Shown piece after piece: positions 37,372 through 45,783 of a stretch of 64,000 nt of DNA. Position numbers and translations under genes: made by a program. The stretch is from DATFDN01 sp963818725 (GTDB lineage Bacteria; Pseudomonadota; Alphaproteobacteria; Acetobacterales; Acetobacteraceae): contig CAWFTU010000004.1 in the NCBI GenBank assembly GCA_963818725.1, forward strand, positions 186,001-250,000. The letters run 5' to 3'. Numbering within the stretch: position 1 is the stretch's first letter; each line of letters begins with the position of its first letter. A model generated the notes under the pieces. It searched no databases and had not been told where the DNA came from. It was given only the letters and a program-made list of their open reading frames with translations.

Positions 37372-38113
37372 CTAGCTTGCGACATGGACGACAGCACGTG
37401 AACTTCACACCAGCCTCAGCGCAGTAGTCCCGCACCATCTTGTTCATGAAGACGCTGGCGTTGTCCGTGTCGAACCCGAGCAGCAGGAACGGCAGCAGCT
37501 TTTGTTCGCGCACCAGCACCGGCGCACTCTGTCCAGCCCGTGGCAATGTCCGTCAGTGCCAGCGTCTGCGCGAAGGTCTTTTCACCGTCGGCCCACGATG
37601 CGCAACCAAATTCGCATCAACAAAACCGGGTACCGGATCATCCCACCCGTCGAAGGTCCGTACGGCGACGTTGCGGTGGATCGCGGCCGATGGCGAGCGC
37701 GGCGACGCGTTTGTTCTTCCGTCGGCCCACGGGTGTCGCGCCATGCACGGTCGATTGTCGCTGCACTCCTCGCCAGCAAACCTGTTCGCACCTCCGGTGC
37801 AAGCTGCAGCTGTCCGTGCCGCTCCATCGCCTTGATGAGAAGCGGCACTAATGGGCGTGGTCGTTTGCCGCAAATGCGATCCGACGCTCCCCAGATCACG
37901 ATTAGCGCCTCACGTGTCGCCCCGTCATACACTCGAGGTTCCCGGCGTGGGCCAGACCCGCGGCTCGACAATCCGACGCGGAGCAGTCGCATTGCGTGCT
38001 TCCAATGGCGGCCCGTCATCGCCGCAAACTCGTCCAGGATCTTGCCCCTCCGACCAATTGCCCAACGCGTAACGCCGTACCGCAGCCACTACCAACTCGT
38101 CACGCGGCTCCAT
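37372..38113 (-). pseudogene. Decayed ISNCY-type integrase-domain transposase
   Basis: Frame fragments in order: MEPRDELVVAAVRRYALGNW from 38113; then MTGRHWKHAMRLLRVGLSSR, YDGATREALIVIWGASDRIC and PLLIKAMERHGQLQLAPEVR; then VRTFDGWDDPVPGFVDANLV; then LGFDTDNASVFMNKMVRDYC to CCRPCRK at about 37372. They match one transposase type with an rve core. At least three frameshifts are present, an internal segment is missing, and the last third of the gene is absent. The left boundary lies about 20 bases from the end of the PRC-barrel gene. Confidence 0.75.
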
Positions 38114-38322
38114 GCCATGCTGATCCGCCTCATCCCCGCTCCCAGCAGTCGATGTCGGCGGGGAGCAAATCAGGAGAGGCAACGGCTCACCATTCAGGAG
38201 CATTTCAAGCGAGGCAATGCGTCGGGAAGGGATGCACGAACTCGTCGGGGATCGCGGTCAGCCGTGCGGTTCCGGTCCCGCGCGGTGCATTTCCCGGACG
38301 GTGTGCTCGCTGATCCGGCGAT

Positions 38323-38461
38323 CTACAACACGAGCGTGCTGCCCACGACGGCCAACATCACCGCCAGCCCGGGCCGCAGTACCCGGCACATGCGCGGTAA
38401 GCTGGCTGCCGATGATGATACCCGGGATGGACCCGAACAGCAGCAACTCAAGAAGCGGGAG
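38323..38461 (-). pseudogene. Remnant of a TauE/SafE-type membrane protein, C-terminus
   Basis: The fragment reads LLLFGSIPGIIIGSQLTAHV and, after a one-base shift, RVLRPGLAVMLAVVGSTLVL with a stop at 38323. This is the usual end of TauE/SafE (sulfite exporter-like) permeases: a GSxPGxxxGSxL loop followed by the last membrane helix. The remaining seven or so helices are absent, and the fragment is fused in frame to an Lrp remnant. Confidence 0.6.
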
Positions 38462-38677
38462 ACCTCGCATGGCGACCAGGGTGCGGGAGCCTCGCACGTT
38501 GGGGGCGGCGAAGAATAGCTCGCGGATGAGCGCCTCGTAAGCTTCCATCGACGCGAGCCGCAGCACCAGCACCCAATCTGCCTCGCCCATCGCGTACCAG
38601 CACTGCTGCACCTCCGGCCGCCGTACCTGGTGGGCGAAGGCATCCAGCTCTGCCGCTTCAGCCGGTACCGGCTAGGG
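38462..38677 (-). pseudogene. Remnant of an Lrp/AsnC-type regulator, ligand-binding part
   Basis: The fragment AEAAELDAFAHQVRRPEVQQ, then CWYAMGEADWVLVLRLASME and AYEALIRELFFAAPNVRGSR, matches the C-terminal RAM domain of Lrp/AsnC regulators (the QxCYxxxGExDxxL pattern). An in-frame TAG lies directly upstream and the N-terminal DNA-binding domain is missing. The 3' end runs straight into a TauE/SafE remnant, so a deletion has joined two former genes. Confidence 0.65.
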
Positions 38678-38757
38678 GCAAGCACCCCGATGTCGCAGGC
38701 ACACCACCCGGCTCACCCGGGAGCAGACCGGTGCGCGCTGCTTCGCTATAGTCCGGC

Positions 38758-39840
38758 ATGGACATCCCCGGAGATAGCCCCCGGCCACCCGGCGCGACGA
38801 GCCGGTCCCAGGCGGCTGCGGGCGTAGTCCTCATCGCTGCCCTGGTCGCGTTGGGCGTGTGGACGCTCCAGCGCTACCTGCCCGCGCTCGCCTGGGCGGC
38901 CGTGTTCGCTATCGCCCTCTGGCCCCTGTACGATCGCGCGCGGCGACGCTGGCCACCGAGGCAGCACAACGTCCTCCTGCCCGCGGCGTTCACCGCCGCA
39001 GTGGCGTTGGTGTTCCTCATTCCCCTGACGATCGTGGCGATCCAGGCGGGGCACGAGGCGCGCTCTGTCGTAAGGTGGGTGCGGGAGGCTCAGGCGGCCG
39101 GCATGCCGGTGCCGGGCTGGGTGCCGGGCCTTCCTTTCGTGGGTGCCCGCGTAGCGGCGTGGTGGCAAGCGAACCTGGGTGATGCGCAAGGCCCGACCGA
39201 CCTGCTGAGGCGGCTCGACCACGGGCAGGTCATAGCGGTTGGCAGAAGCTTCGGCGCGGCAGTGCTGCACCGGATCGTGCTGTTCGGGTTCACCCTGCTC
39301 ACGCTGTTCTTCCTCTTCCGCGACGGCGAAGCCGTACGGGATCAGATGCTCGTGGCGAGCCGCCGGGCGTTCGGGCCATCGAGCGAGCGAGTCGGGCGGC
39401 AGGTGATCGCCTCCGTGCGCGGTACGGTGGACGGGCTCGTCCTGGTCGGCCTGGGCGAAGGTGCCCTGCTGGGCATCGCCTACGCGGTCGCGGGCGTGCC
39501 GCACCCGGTACTGCTCGGCGCGCTGACCGCGATCGCAGCCATAGTCCCGTTCGGCGCGCCCCTGGTGTTTGGCGTCGCCGCCCTGCTGCTTCTCGCCAAG
39601 GGCGCCCCGATCGCGGCAGGAGTGCTGTTGGCGTTTGGAATGATTGTCACCTTCGTGGCGGACCACGCGGTCCGGCCGGCCCTGATAGGGGGTGCCACGC
39701 GCCTACCGTTCCTGTGGGTCCTGCTGGGTATCCTCGGCGGCATCGAGATGTGGGGATTGCTCGGCCTCTTTCTCGGCCCCGCCATCATGGCGGCGCTGAT
39801 CCTGCTCTGGCGCGAGTGGACGGACGACGCAGCGAGCTGA
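38758..39840 (+). CDS. AI-2E family transporter (PerM/YdiK-like), 360 aa
   Basis: This inner-membrane protein begins MDIPGDSPRPPGATSRSQAA. Several hydrophobic segments follow (GVVLIAALVALGVWTLQRYL, VLLPAAFTAAVALVFLIPLT, IVLFGFTLLTLFFLF), then the family signature region RVGRQVIASVRGTVDGLVLV and three to four further helices ending GLFLGPAIMAALILLWREW. The length and order match the AI-2E/UPF0118 family (PF01594), whose members are linked to autoinducer-2 export or Na/H antiport in some species; the substrate here is unknown. The frame is intact. A 38-bp inverted repeat follows about 100 bases downstream. Confidence 0.85.
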   Translation: MDIPGDSPRPPGATSRSQAAAGVVLIAALVALGVWTLQRYLPALAWAAVFAIALWPLYDRARRRWPPRQHNVLLPAAFTAAVALVFLIPLTIVAIQAGHEARSVVRWVREAQAAGMPVPGWVPGLPFVGARVAAWWQANLGDAQGPTDLLRRLDHGQVIAVGRSFGAAVLHRIVLFGFTLLTLFFLFRDGEAVRDQMLVASRRAFGPSSERVGRQVIASVRGTVDGLVLVGLGEGALLGIAYAVAGVPHPVLLGALTAIAAIVPFGAPLVFGVAALLLLAKGAPIAAGVLLAFGMIVTFVADHAVRPALIGGATRLPFLWVLLGILGGIEMWGLLGLFLGPAIMAALILLWREWTDDAAS

Positions 39841-39939
39841 GGGCGAGCGACGGCGCGACAGAGGCGCCCCCTACTAGCGCCACCCGGTCCGTTCGCTGCG
39901 CCATCCTCAGCCCCACGCGCGCAAGTCTGGAAGGTCCGG

Positions 39940-39977
39940 CCACTTGACAGAGGCAAGCGTCGGGTGCTGTCAAGTGG
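39940..39977. terminator. Inverted repeat between convergent genes, possible bidirectional terminator
   Basis: CCACTTGACAG at 39940-39950 and CTGTCAAGTGG at 39967-39977 are perfect 11-bp arms around a 16-base loop. The site lies between the AI-2E gene (ending 39840) and the end of the convergent cupin gene (40138). There is no U tract, so a protein-binding site is the alternative. Confidence 0.4.
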
Positions 39978-40599
39978 GTGATTAACGGATGGTAGCAGCC
40001 GACGCAGCCGCTTTCGGGTTGTTTTAAAAGGCGGACGCAATCTCGCCGACGTCACGCCATCGAATGAACCCATTCCATAGCGTGACCTTAGGCCCAAGAC
40101 AGGCGGCGCATTTCCAGTCAGGAAGGCGGGAGGACGTTCAATCTGTGTGCGGCGTGGCGCCCTCGACCATGTGGAACTGGCGGCCGATCGGCTCTTCCCA
40201 GATCAGATTACGCTCCATGGCACGGGCCGGCATGTCCTGGACGACATATTGGACCGCCTGCTCGTCGCCCGTGTTGAAGCGCTCGTGCGAGGCCATCGGG
40301 CCGCAAGCAAAGATATCGTCGCGCGGCCACTCAAGCTTGTGCTCGCCCACGATCGAGTACCCGCGGCCCTGGAGGATGTGATAGAGCGCATACGAGTTGT
40401 GCCTATGGGGCAGGATGTGCTCGCCGGGATTGATGATCTGGACGCCCAGGAAGAGGCTAGGCAAGGTGCCTCCTGCATCTCCGGTATCGCTGTTGACCAG
40501 GGCAATGAAGCGTCGATCCGCGCGGCGCAGCTGGTCCTTGGCAAGCGACGCGAGGCGTGGCGTTGTACCGCGCCCGGTTTCCTGGACACAAGGTTGCTG

Positions 40600-41511
40600 T
40601 TAAGCGGCGGTTTTCATGATGGCCTGGTACCACGCTGCTCTGGCATCGCTGGGACTGCGCAGGCCGTTCTTCTCGATCAGCCACTCGGCATTGTAGCGGG
40701 CGACGAAGTCGCGGACCGCATCACGGGCCTCGTCGATGGTCTGGTAGATTCGGCCATGCACGATCTGCTCCTTGAGGGTGCGGAAGAAGCGCTCGACGAC
40801 GCCATTCGTCTCAGGCTCGCCGACGAACGCATAGCTGGGGGTCATGCCCCAGAAGCGGATCTGGTTATGGAAATGTTCGGCGAGGAACGCGCTGCCGTGG
40901 TCGTGTCGCAGCGCCACGCCGCGAGCGGCGCTGGGGCTGACGTGGCCGAAGACATTGCGGACCGCCATGCCGACGGCCTGCGCGGCGGAGTAGCGATCGC
41001 CGCGCTTGGCGACGTGCCAGCCAAGCGCTTCGGCGTTCCAGTGCTCGACGACGCCGAACAGCCAGACCTTGCCATCCTGGACGGTGATGATCTGGGTCGC
41101 ATCCGTCGCCCACATCAGGTTCGGCGCCTCGGTGATGATGTGACGATCGTGCGGCGTGTCGTCGCGGATGCGGGCGCGATGCGGCGACAGCAGGGCGTTC
41201 TCGCGCATCAGCCGCAGCACCCGTTTGCGCGCGACCCGGATGCCGTCCATCACCCGCAGCCTGGCCCACACCTTGCGATGGCCCTCGCCGTGCCAGGGCG
41301 ACCGGGCGAGATCGGCGCGGATCGCCACCAGCAAGGTGTCGTCCGACACCACGGGCTTTGGTCCACGGCGCCGCACCGAAACTGGCGTCGTCATTGTATC
41401 GGCCCGGCGTCGGTCAGCATAGAAGGATGACCGCGGCACGTCCCAGATGCGGCAGACCTGGGCGATGCCGTAGCGGCGGCCGGTGGCCGGGGAAATCACC
41501 GCCGCCATCAC
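40600..41511 (-). CDS. IS3-family transposase orfB, 303 aa
   Basis: The start at 41511 (MMAAVISPATGRRYGIAQVC) overlaps the orfA stop by four bases (ATGA), so it may be made by re-initiation rather than frameshifting. The HTH_21-like region (HRKVWARLRVMDGIRVARKR) leads into the rve core with WATDATQIITVQDGK, LRHDHGSAFLAEHF and ETNGVVERFFRTLKEQ, the D, D and E residues. The frame is intact and the length normal. Confidence 0.92.
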   Translation of the reverse strand: MMAAVISPATGRRYGIAQVCRIWDVPRSSFYADRRRADTMTTPVSVRRRGPKPVVSDDTLLVAIRADLARSPWHGEGHRKVWARLRVMDGIRVARKRVLRLMRENALLSPHRARIRDDTPHDRHIITEAPNLMWATDATQIITVQDGKVWLFGVVEHWNAEALGWHVAKRGDRYSAAQAVGMAVRNVFGHVSPSAARGVALRHDHGSAFLAEHFHNQIRFWGMTPSYAFVGEPETNGVVERFFRTLKEQIVHGRIYQTIDEARDAVRDFVARYNAEWLIEKNGLRSPSDARAAWYQAIMKTAA

Positions 41512-41945
41512 CGCGACCTCCCGCGGGCCAAAGGGCCAGGGCGCTCGATGCGAGAGCGCAGCAGCTCGTTCTCCATGCTCAGTTCGCCGATCCGCTGCAT
41601 GGCCGTGGCGAGCTCACCACTCGCCGCCTCCGTTTCGCGTTCCTTCAATGCGCCACCCAGCGCGGCTTCGGCCTTCTGCCGCCAGCGCTCGAGCTTGTAG
41701 AGCGGCACGCCGAGCTCGCGCGAGAGATCCTCGGCGGCCTCACCCCGCAGCAGGCGAAGCACCACCTCGCGCTTGCGGCTCACGCTCCAGCGTTGGCCCG
41801 GCGCCAGCGGTCCACTCGGAGCACACCCCGCCTCCGCGCCGTTGTGGCCTGTGGACAGCGCGGACGGGCTCCGCCCGCCCTCGTTGCCCACAGGCCCATC
41901 AGCCACATCATTTCGTATGATCCTGTTCATGCTGGACTTCACCAT
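41508..41945 (-). CDS. IS3-family orfA, 145 aa
   Basis: A helix-turn-helix protein: the core SRKREVVLRLLRGEAAEDLS, then RELGVPLYKLERWRQKAEAA, is the HTH that recognises the element's ends. It is followed by a leucine-zipper-like helix (LATAMQRIGELSMENELLRS). The N-terminal 50 residues are poorly conserved, and the start could be a little downstream (MNRIIRNDVADG). Its stop overlaps the orfB start. Confidence 0.85.
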   Translation of the reverse strand: MVKSSMNRIIRNDVADGPVGNEGGRSPSALSTGHNGAEAGCAPSGPLAPGQRWSVSRKREVVLRLLRGEAAEDLSRELGVPLYKLERWRQKAEAALGGALKERETEAASGELATAMQRIGELSMENELLRSRIERPGPLARGRSR

Positions 41946-42333
41946 ATCTGCCTCCGGTCGGACAAATCGGTGTCCAGGGAAATCGGGGGCAGCTCAGCGA
42001 GGCGTGGCGCCAAGTCGCGCCAGCGCCAAATCGCCGGCCGAATGTTCTTCTTGGCCAGGAATGGGAAATACTCGTCGTCTGTCATGAAGCGCGCCCGCTC
42101 AGTCATCCAATGCCTCCTTGCGATGTATGCGGGGCTTCAGAATGGTTTGTGTCGGATCACTTGGTGACACCAATCATCTTCATTCCGAGCGTCGGGCTGT
42201 CGATAGGCGCCCATCTGTAAGCCCGCGCCATCCTCGCCTCCGCCGCTCTCGCGACAGGGGACTCGCACAGCTCGCCTCACCTGCGAATTCCGCTTAGAAT
42301 CGGAACAGCCTGAAAGCTGCCTGGGAGGAAGCA

Positions 42334-43299
42334 ATGGACGAGACAAAGGCGGCTCATCGCAAGGAGGCGGCCGAGCCCGCGACGGCACCACCGACTGGGC
42401 CCGCCGATACGAAGCGGGCCGCCGCGGCGGCGACGGCGCACGCGAAGGAGGTCGCCGAGCCGGAGGCCCGCGTCGGGCCATCGCCGACGCCCGACTACCC
42501 GCGCTATCGCGTCGAGCCCGGGCACCGGGTCAGGCTGGCCGAGCTCGACCCTGACAAGTCCGAGCACTACCGCCGCAAGAAGGATGTGGCCGATGAGCTC
42601 GCCGAGCAGCGCGACCGCATCCGGCGCCTGCAGGAGCGCCTCTACGCCGAGCACCGGCAGAGCCTGCTGATCGTGCTGCAGGCCATGGACACCGGCGGCA
42701 AGGACGGCACGATCCGCGGCGTCTTCGCGGGGGTCAACCCGCAGGGCTGCCAGGTCTGGGCCTTCAAGGCGCCGTCGAGCCACGAGCTCGAGCAGGATTT
42801 CCTGTGGCGCTACCACGAGAAGACGCCGCCGCTGGGCATGATCACGATCTTCAACCGCTCGCACTACGAGGACGTGCTGATCGTGCGCGTCAAGAACATT
42901 GTCGGCGAGGACGTGTGGCGCCACCGCTACCACATGATCAACGAGTTCGAGCACATGCTGACGCTGAACCGGACGACGATCCTGAAGTTCTTCCTGTACA
43001 TCTCGAAGGACGAGCAGAAGCGGCGCCTCCAGAGCCGGCTCGGCGATCCGAGCAAGCACTGGAAGTTCTCGAGCGCCGACATCCGCGAGCGCGCCTACTG
43101 GGACCACTACATGCGGGCCTTCGAGGACTGCTTCCACAATTGCTCGACGCCCCACGCGCCCTGGTACGTCGTGCCGGCCAACAAGAAGTGGTACCGCAAC
43201 CTCGTCATCGCCCGCGCCATCGCCGACACGCTCGACGCGATGAACCCGCAATTCCCGCCAGCCGAGGCCGGGCTCGCGCAGGTGACGATACCGGATTGA
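42334..43299 (+). CDS. ppk2: PPK2-family polyphosphate kinase, 321 aa
   Basis: The enzyme transfers phosphate between polyphosphate and nucleotides. GGGAGG lies seven to eight bases before the ATG at 42334. After an Ala/Lys-rich N-terminal 55 residues comes the PPK2 core: Walker A LQAMDTGGKDG (residues 116-125), the lid region and VFAGVNPQGCQVWAFKAPSS, the motif FNRSHYEDVLIVRV with the Walker-B-like acidic residues, and KWYRNLVIARAIADTL near the end. This matches the single-domain class I PPK2 (polyphosphate:nucleotide phosphotransferase) type. The frame is intact. The enzyme is cytoplasmic and fits a stress or energy-reserve role. Confidence 0.93.
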   Translation: MDETKAAHRKEAAEPATAPPTGPADTKRAAAAATAHAKEVAEPEARVGPSPTPDYPRYRVEPGHRVRLAELDPDKSEHYRRKKDVADELAEQRDRIRRLQERLYAEHRQSLLIVLQAMDTGGKDGTIRGVFAGVNPQGCQVWAFKAPSSHELEQDFLWRYHEKTPPLGMITIFNRSHYEDVLIVRVKNIVGEDVWRHRYHMINEFEHMLTLNRTTILKFFLYISKDEQKRRLQSRLGDPSKHWKFSSADIRERAYWDHYMRAFEDCFHNCSTPHAPWYVVPANKKWYRNLVIARAIADTLDAMNPQFPPAEAGLAQVTIPD

Positions 43300-43501
43300 G
43301 GTGGGAACGACCCTGGGCCAGCTTCAGATGATCCTCCCCCTTTGAAGTGGCCCGCCCTGAGGTAGGGCTTTGAACCGGAGGAGGACCGAGAGGGCGAGGA
43401 AGTATCAGGGGCTACGCGTGGATCGGCATCCGGTGGACCGGACGGTCAGCGCGGCGACGAAGAAGCCTTTCGCGGGTGCATGATCAAGGTGTCCGGCAAC
43501 C

Positions 43502-43677
43502 GGCGATGAAGCAGTGGTCTCGAAGGAGATGCGCGTGATCGAAGAAGTCAGGTCCGCAAGAAGACGACCGAGCGCGTGCAAATAGTCAACGACACCGTTC
43601 GCCGGACCGAGGTGGTGGTGGAGGGTGGTCCTGAGCCGGCCGAAGCCGACCGTCTTGCTGACCACGGACCTCGCTAG
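43502..43677 (+). pseudogene. Remnant of a DUF2382 (YsnF-type) protein C-terminus
   Basis: One frame reads DEAVVSKEMRVIEEV. After a one-base loss near 43555 the next reads VRKKTTERVQIVNDTVRRTE and ends in VVVEGGPEPAEADRLADHGP R with a TAG at 43675. The repeating V-x-KE-xRVxEEVxVRKxTTERxxxVxDTVRRTEV pattern is that of DUF2382, often found with PRC-barrel domains in stress proteins. The upstream part is missing. Confidence 0.6.
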
Positions 43678-43729
43678 AGTGGTAGGCAGGGCTTTGGCCG
43701 TCCTCGGTCGCCCGTTACGACGTGCCCTG

Positions 43730-44002
43730 TTACGTGGTCTGATGGCGATCAGCTTGCCTTTGGCGGCGCGGCCGCAAGGCTGCCACCGATCCGATAACGG
43801 CAGCAATCACCCCGGTCAGCAGAAAACCCCAACCGCCATCAACCCGTGGCGGATACAAGGCACACAATGTCATGCCGCTGCTGAAGCCCAACGCGAGCCC
43901 GGTAAACCAGATCTGAAATCGCCGCACGAAGCTGATCGGCGAGAGGTACTCACTCGTTGCGTTCTCCAACCGGCCCCACGACTTCGCGCTTGCGGCGCGC
44001 AT
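43730..44002 (-). CDS. Small predicted membrane protein, 90 aa
   Basis: The frame from 44002 starts MRAASAKSWGRLENATSEYL and contains two hydrophobic helices, FQIWFTGLALGFSSGMTLCAL and GWGFLLTGVIAAVIGSVAAL, followed by a basic tail. Such two-helix proteins are common and uncharacterised. The start is uncertain (the frame stays open to 44083) and only a weak AGGGG site is present. Function unknown. Confidence 0.45.
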   Translation of the reverse strand: MRAASAKSWGRLENATSEYLSPISFVRRFQIWFTGLALGFSSGMTLCALYPPRVDGGWGFLLTGVIAAVIGSVAALRPRRQRQADRHQTT

Positions 44003-44214
44003 GCCGTAACCACCCCTGCTGAGGGTCGGGGCATGGCAATGCAAGACAAAGGCGTGCGTCAATCCTTGCGGACTGGCCCACACCTTGCCGCCGGCGCAGC
44101 GGTCGGGCCTATCCCGGCCGCCGCTGTCGCCTTACCAGTCGGACCGTGAAGCGCGAAATGGTCGACAGCTTGCCGTCGCACTCCGCTACAAGGCCACGGT
44201 TCAGACACAGTGCG

Positions 44215-44438
44215 TCAGCCATTCTTATTCTGACATGAAAACGCTGGCAGCTTATTCAAACTCTCCTGCGTCTCGTCGGGCATCAGGACCTTGTTGTCGC
44301 TATTGAGCTTGGCATCACCGAACACGAGCTTGTTCCACGGTACGACCACTCTTTTGTCGTTCGTGCTGATCACGACTCCCAACTGCCCGCCCTGTACACT
44401 GCGGCGGCAGCAGCCAGAAAAAGCCGATTCCGTGACAT
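44215..44438 (-). pseudogene. Small exported PRC-barrel-like protein, frameshifted in its leader
   Basis: A perfect AAAGGAGG site precedes the ATG at 44438. The leader MSRNRLFLAAAAA is followed by a one-base shift near 44395. The mature part lies in the next frame: SVQGGQLGVVISTNDKRVVV, then PWNKLVFGDAKLNSDNKVLM and DETQESLNKLPAF. The KRVVVPWxxxxFGDAxL pattern followed by LNxxPAF is typical of small exported PRC-barrel-like proteins. It is a second member of the type found at 33387-37352. Confidence 0.6.
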
Positions 44439-44626
44439 GAGTTCCTCCTTTTTCGTAGGGAACGCTTAAGGTAGGGCGGTGTTCCACGGCCGGGTTTGCC
44501 AGAAGCGGGCACGACGTGATGCGGAGTGGTGCGAATCTCAAGCAGACCGTGATGGGGTGGACGCCTCCCCGACGGCCTTGGTGTGCCAGAGTGGCGGTGT
44601 TGGTCACCACTGAACAGGAGGCGCCC

Positions 44627-45652
44627 ATGTCGGAGGCTAGCACGATCGGCTTGGACCTGGCGAAGCACGTCTTTCAGGCGCACGGGGCGGATGCGGCCGG
44701 CAAGGTCGTTTTGCGCAAACGGCTGCGGCGTGAGCAGGTGCGGCAGTTCTTCGCCGCTCACCCTGCATGCGTAGTGGCAATGGAAGCCTGTAGCAGCGCC
44801 CACTACTGGGCGCGCGAGCTTGCGCGGCTGGGCCACGAGGTCCGCCTGATCCCACCTGCCTACGTCAAGCCGTTCGTCTAGCGGCAGAAGAACGACGCTG
44901 CGGACGCCGAGGCGATTTGCGAGGCGGCGCAGCGGCCGACGATGCGCTTCGTGGCGGTCAAGAGCGAAGCGGCCCAAGCCAATGCGGTTGTGTTCCGGGC
45001 ACGCGACCTCCTGGTCCGGCAGCGAACACAGGCGATCAACGCTCTGCGCGGGCATCTCGGGGAGTATGGCTTGGTCGCGGCGAAAGGCCCTGGTCACGTC
45101 ACCAAGCTCATCGAGCACGTGGAGGATCCGGCCAGCAGTGTGCCCGAGGCCGCGCGGCTGGTTCTTCGCACGCTCATCGACTCACTGCGCTTCCTGTCGG
45201 AGAGGATTGACCTCCTCGATCGCGAGATCGCTCGTCGTGCCCGGGAGGACAGCGAGGTGAAGCGGCTGACGAGCATACCCGGAGTGGGTCCGATCACCGC
45301 CACGGCTCTGGCCGCATTGGCGCCACCCGCGAGCGCTTTCAGGAAGGGCCGTGACTTCGCCGCCTGGGTGGGGCTGACGCCCTTGCAGCACTCTACCGGC
45401 GGCAAGCAGAAGCTCGGCGCGACCTCGAAAATGGGTGAGCGAACGCTGCGACGGCTCCTGATCATCGGGGCGAGCTCGGTGGTGCGCATGGCGCTCAGGC
45501 AGGGCGTCTCAGCAGAGTCTTGGCTCGGGAGGATGCTGGCTCGCAAGCCCAGGATGCTCGTGATCGTGGCCCTTGCCAACAAGATGGCCCGCACCGCTTG
45601 GGCGCTACAGGCCAAGGGCGAGATCTATCGGACTCCCGCTGTGGCGGCCTGA
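44627..45652 (+). pseudogene. IS110-family transposase with an internal amber stop
   Basis: CAGGAGG precedes the ATG at 44627. The RuvC-like N-terminal domain has GLDLAKHVFQAHGAD and VVAMEACSSAHYWAREL, and the frame then meets TAG at 44879-44881 where relatives have Lys (YVKPFV-stop-RQKNDAADAEAI). The rest is open to 45652: the last two acidic residues in NDAADAE, and the C-terminal Transposase_20 domain with LTSIPGVGPITATAL and FAAWVGLTPLQHSTGGKQKL. One base change separates a live from a dead gene. IS110 elements lack clear inverted repeats, so I did not assign ends; the element lies roughly within 44470-45780. Confidence 0.88.
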
Positions 45653-45783
45653 AGGTCACCCACAGTCAGGAGGCGTCGGCAGCGTAGGGCGGGCGGAAGG
45701 AGGGTATGGCGCACAGTCGATGAGAGACGGGATCGGCAAGCCAGTTTTTCACACTGCGCCTTGAGCGCGTGACTGTGATTTGG

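Larger units (their letters stand above)
40583..41976 (-). mobile_element. IS3-family element in the cupin gene
   Basis: Short inverted ends TGGACAC are seen at 40583 and, reversed, at 41976; similarity extends a few bases outward (TTTCC / GGGAAA). The length is about 1.39 kb, with orfA and orfB on the minus strand. The exact ends are uncertain by a few bases. Confidence 0.85.
40138..42106 (-). pseudogene. Cupin (gentisate dioxygenase-like) gene split by IS3
   Basis: AAGGAGG precedes the ATG at 42106 (MTERARFMTDDEYFPFLAKK), which continues NIRPAIWRWRDLAPRLAELP to PIS. IS3 follows. Beyond it the frame resumes near 40580 as TGRGTTPRLASLAKDQLRRA and contains the cupin core INPGEHILPHRHNSYALYHI and GEHKLEWPRDDIFACGPMAS, ending FHMVEGATPHTD. 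The HxH of PHRHN is the metal-binding pair. The rebuilt protein is about 190 aa, one cupin domain. It resembles the C-terminal half of gentisate 1,2-dioxygenases, but the substrate is not established. No clear target duplication is seen. Confidence 0.75.
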
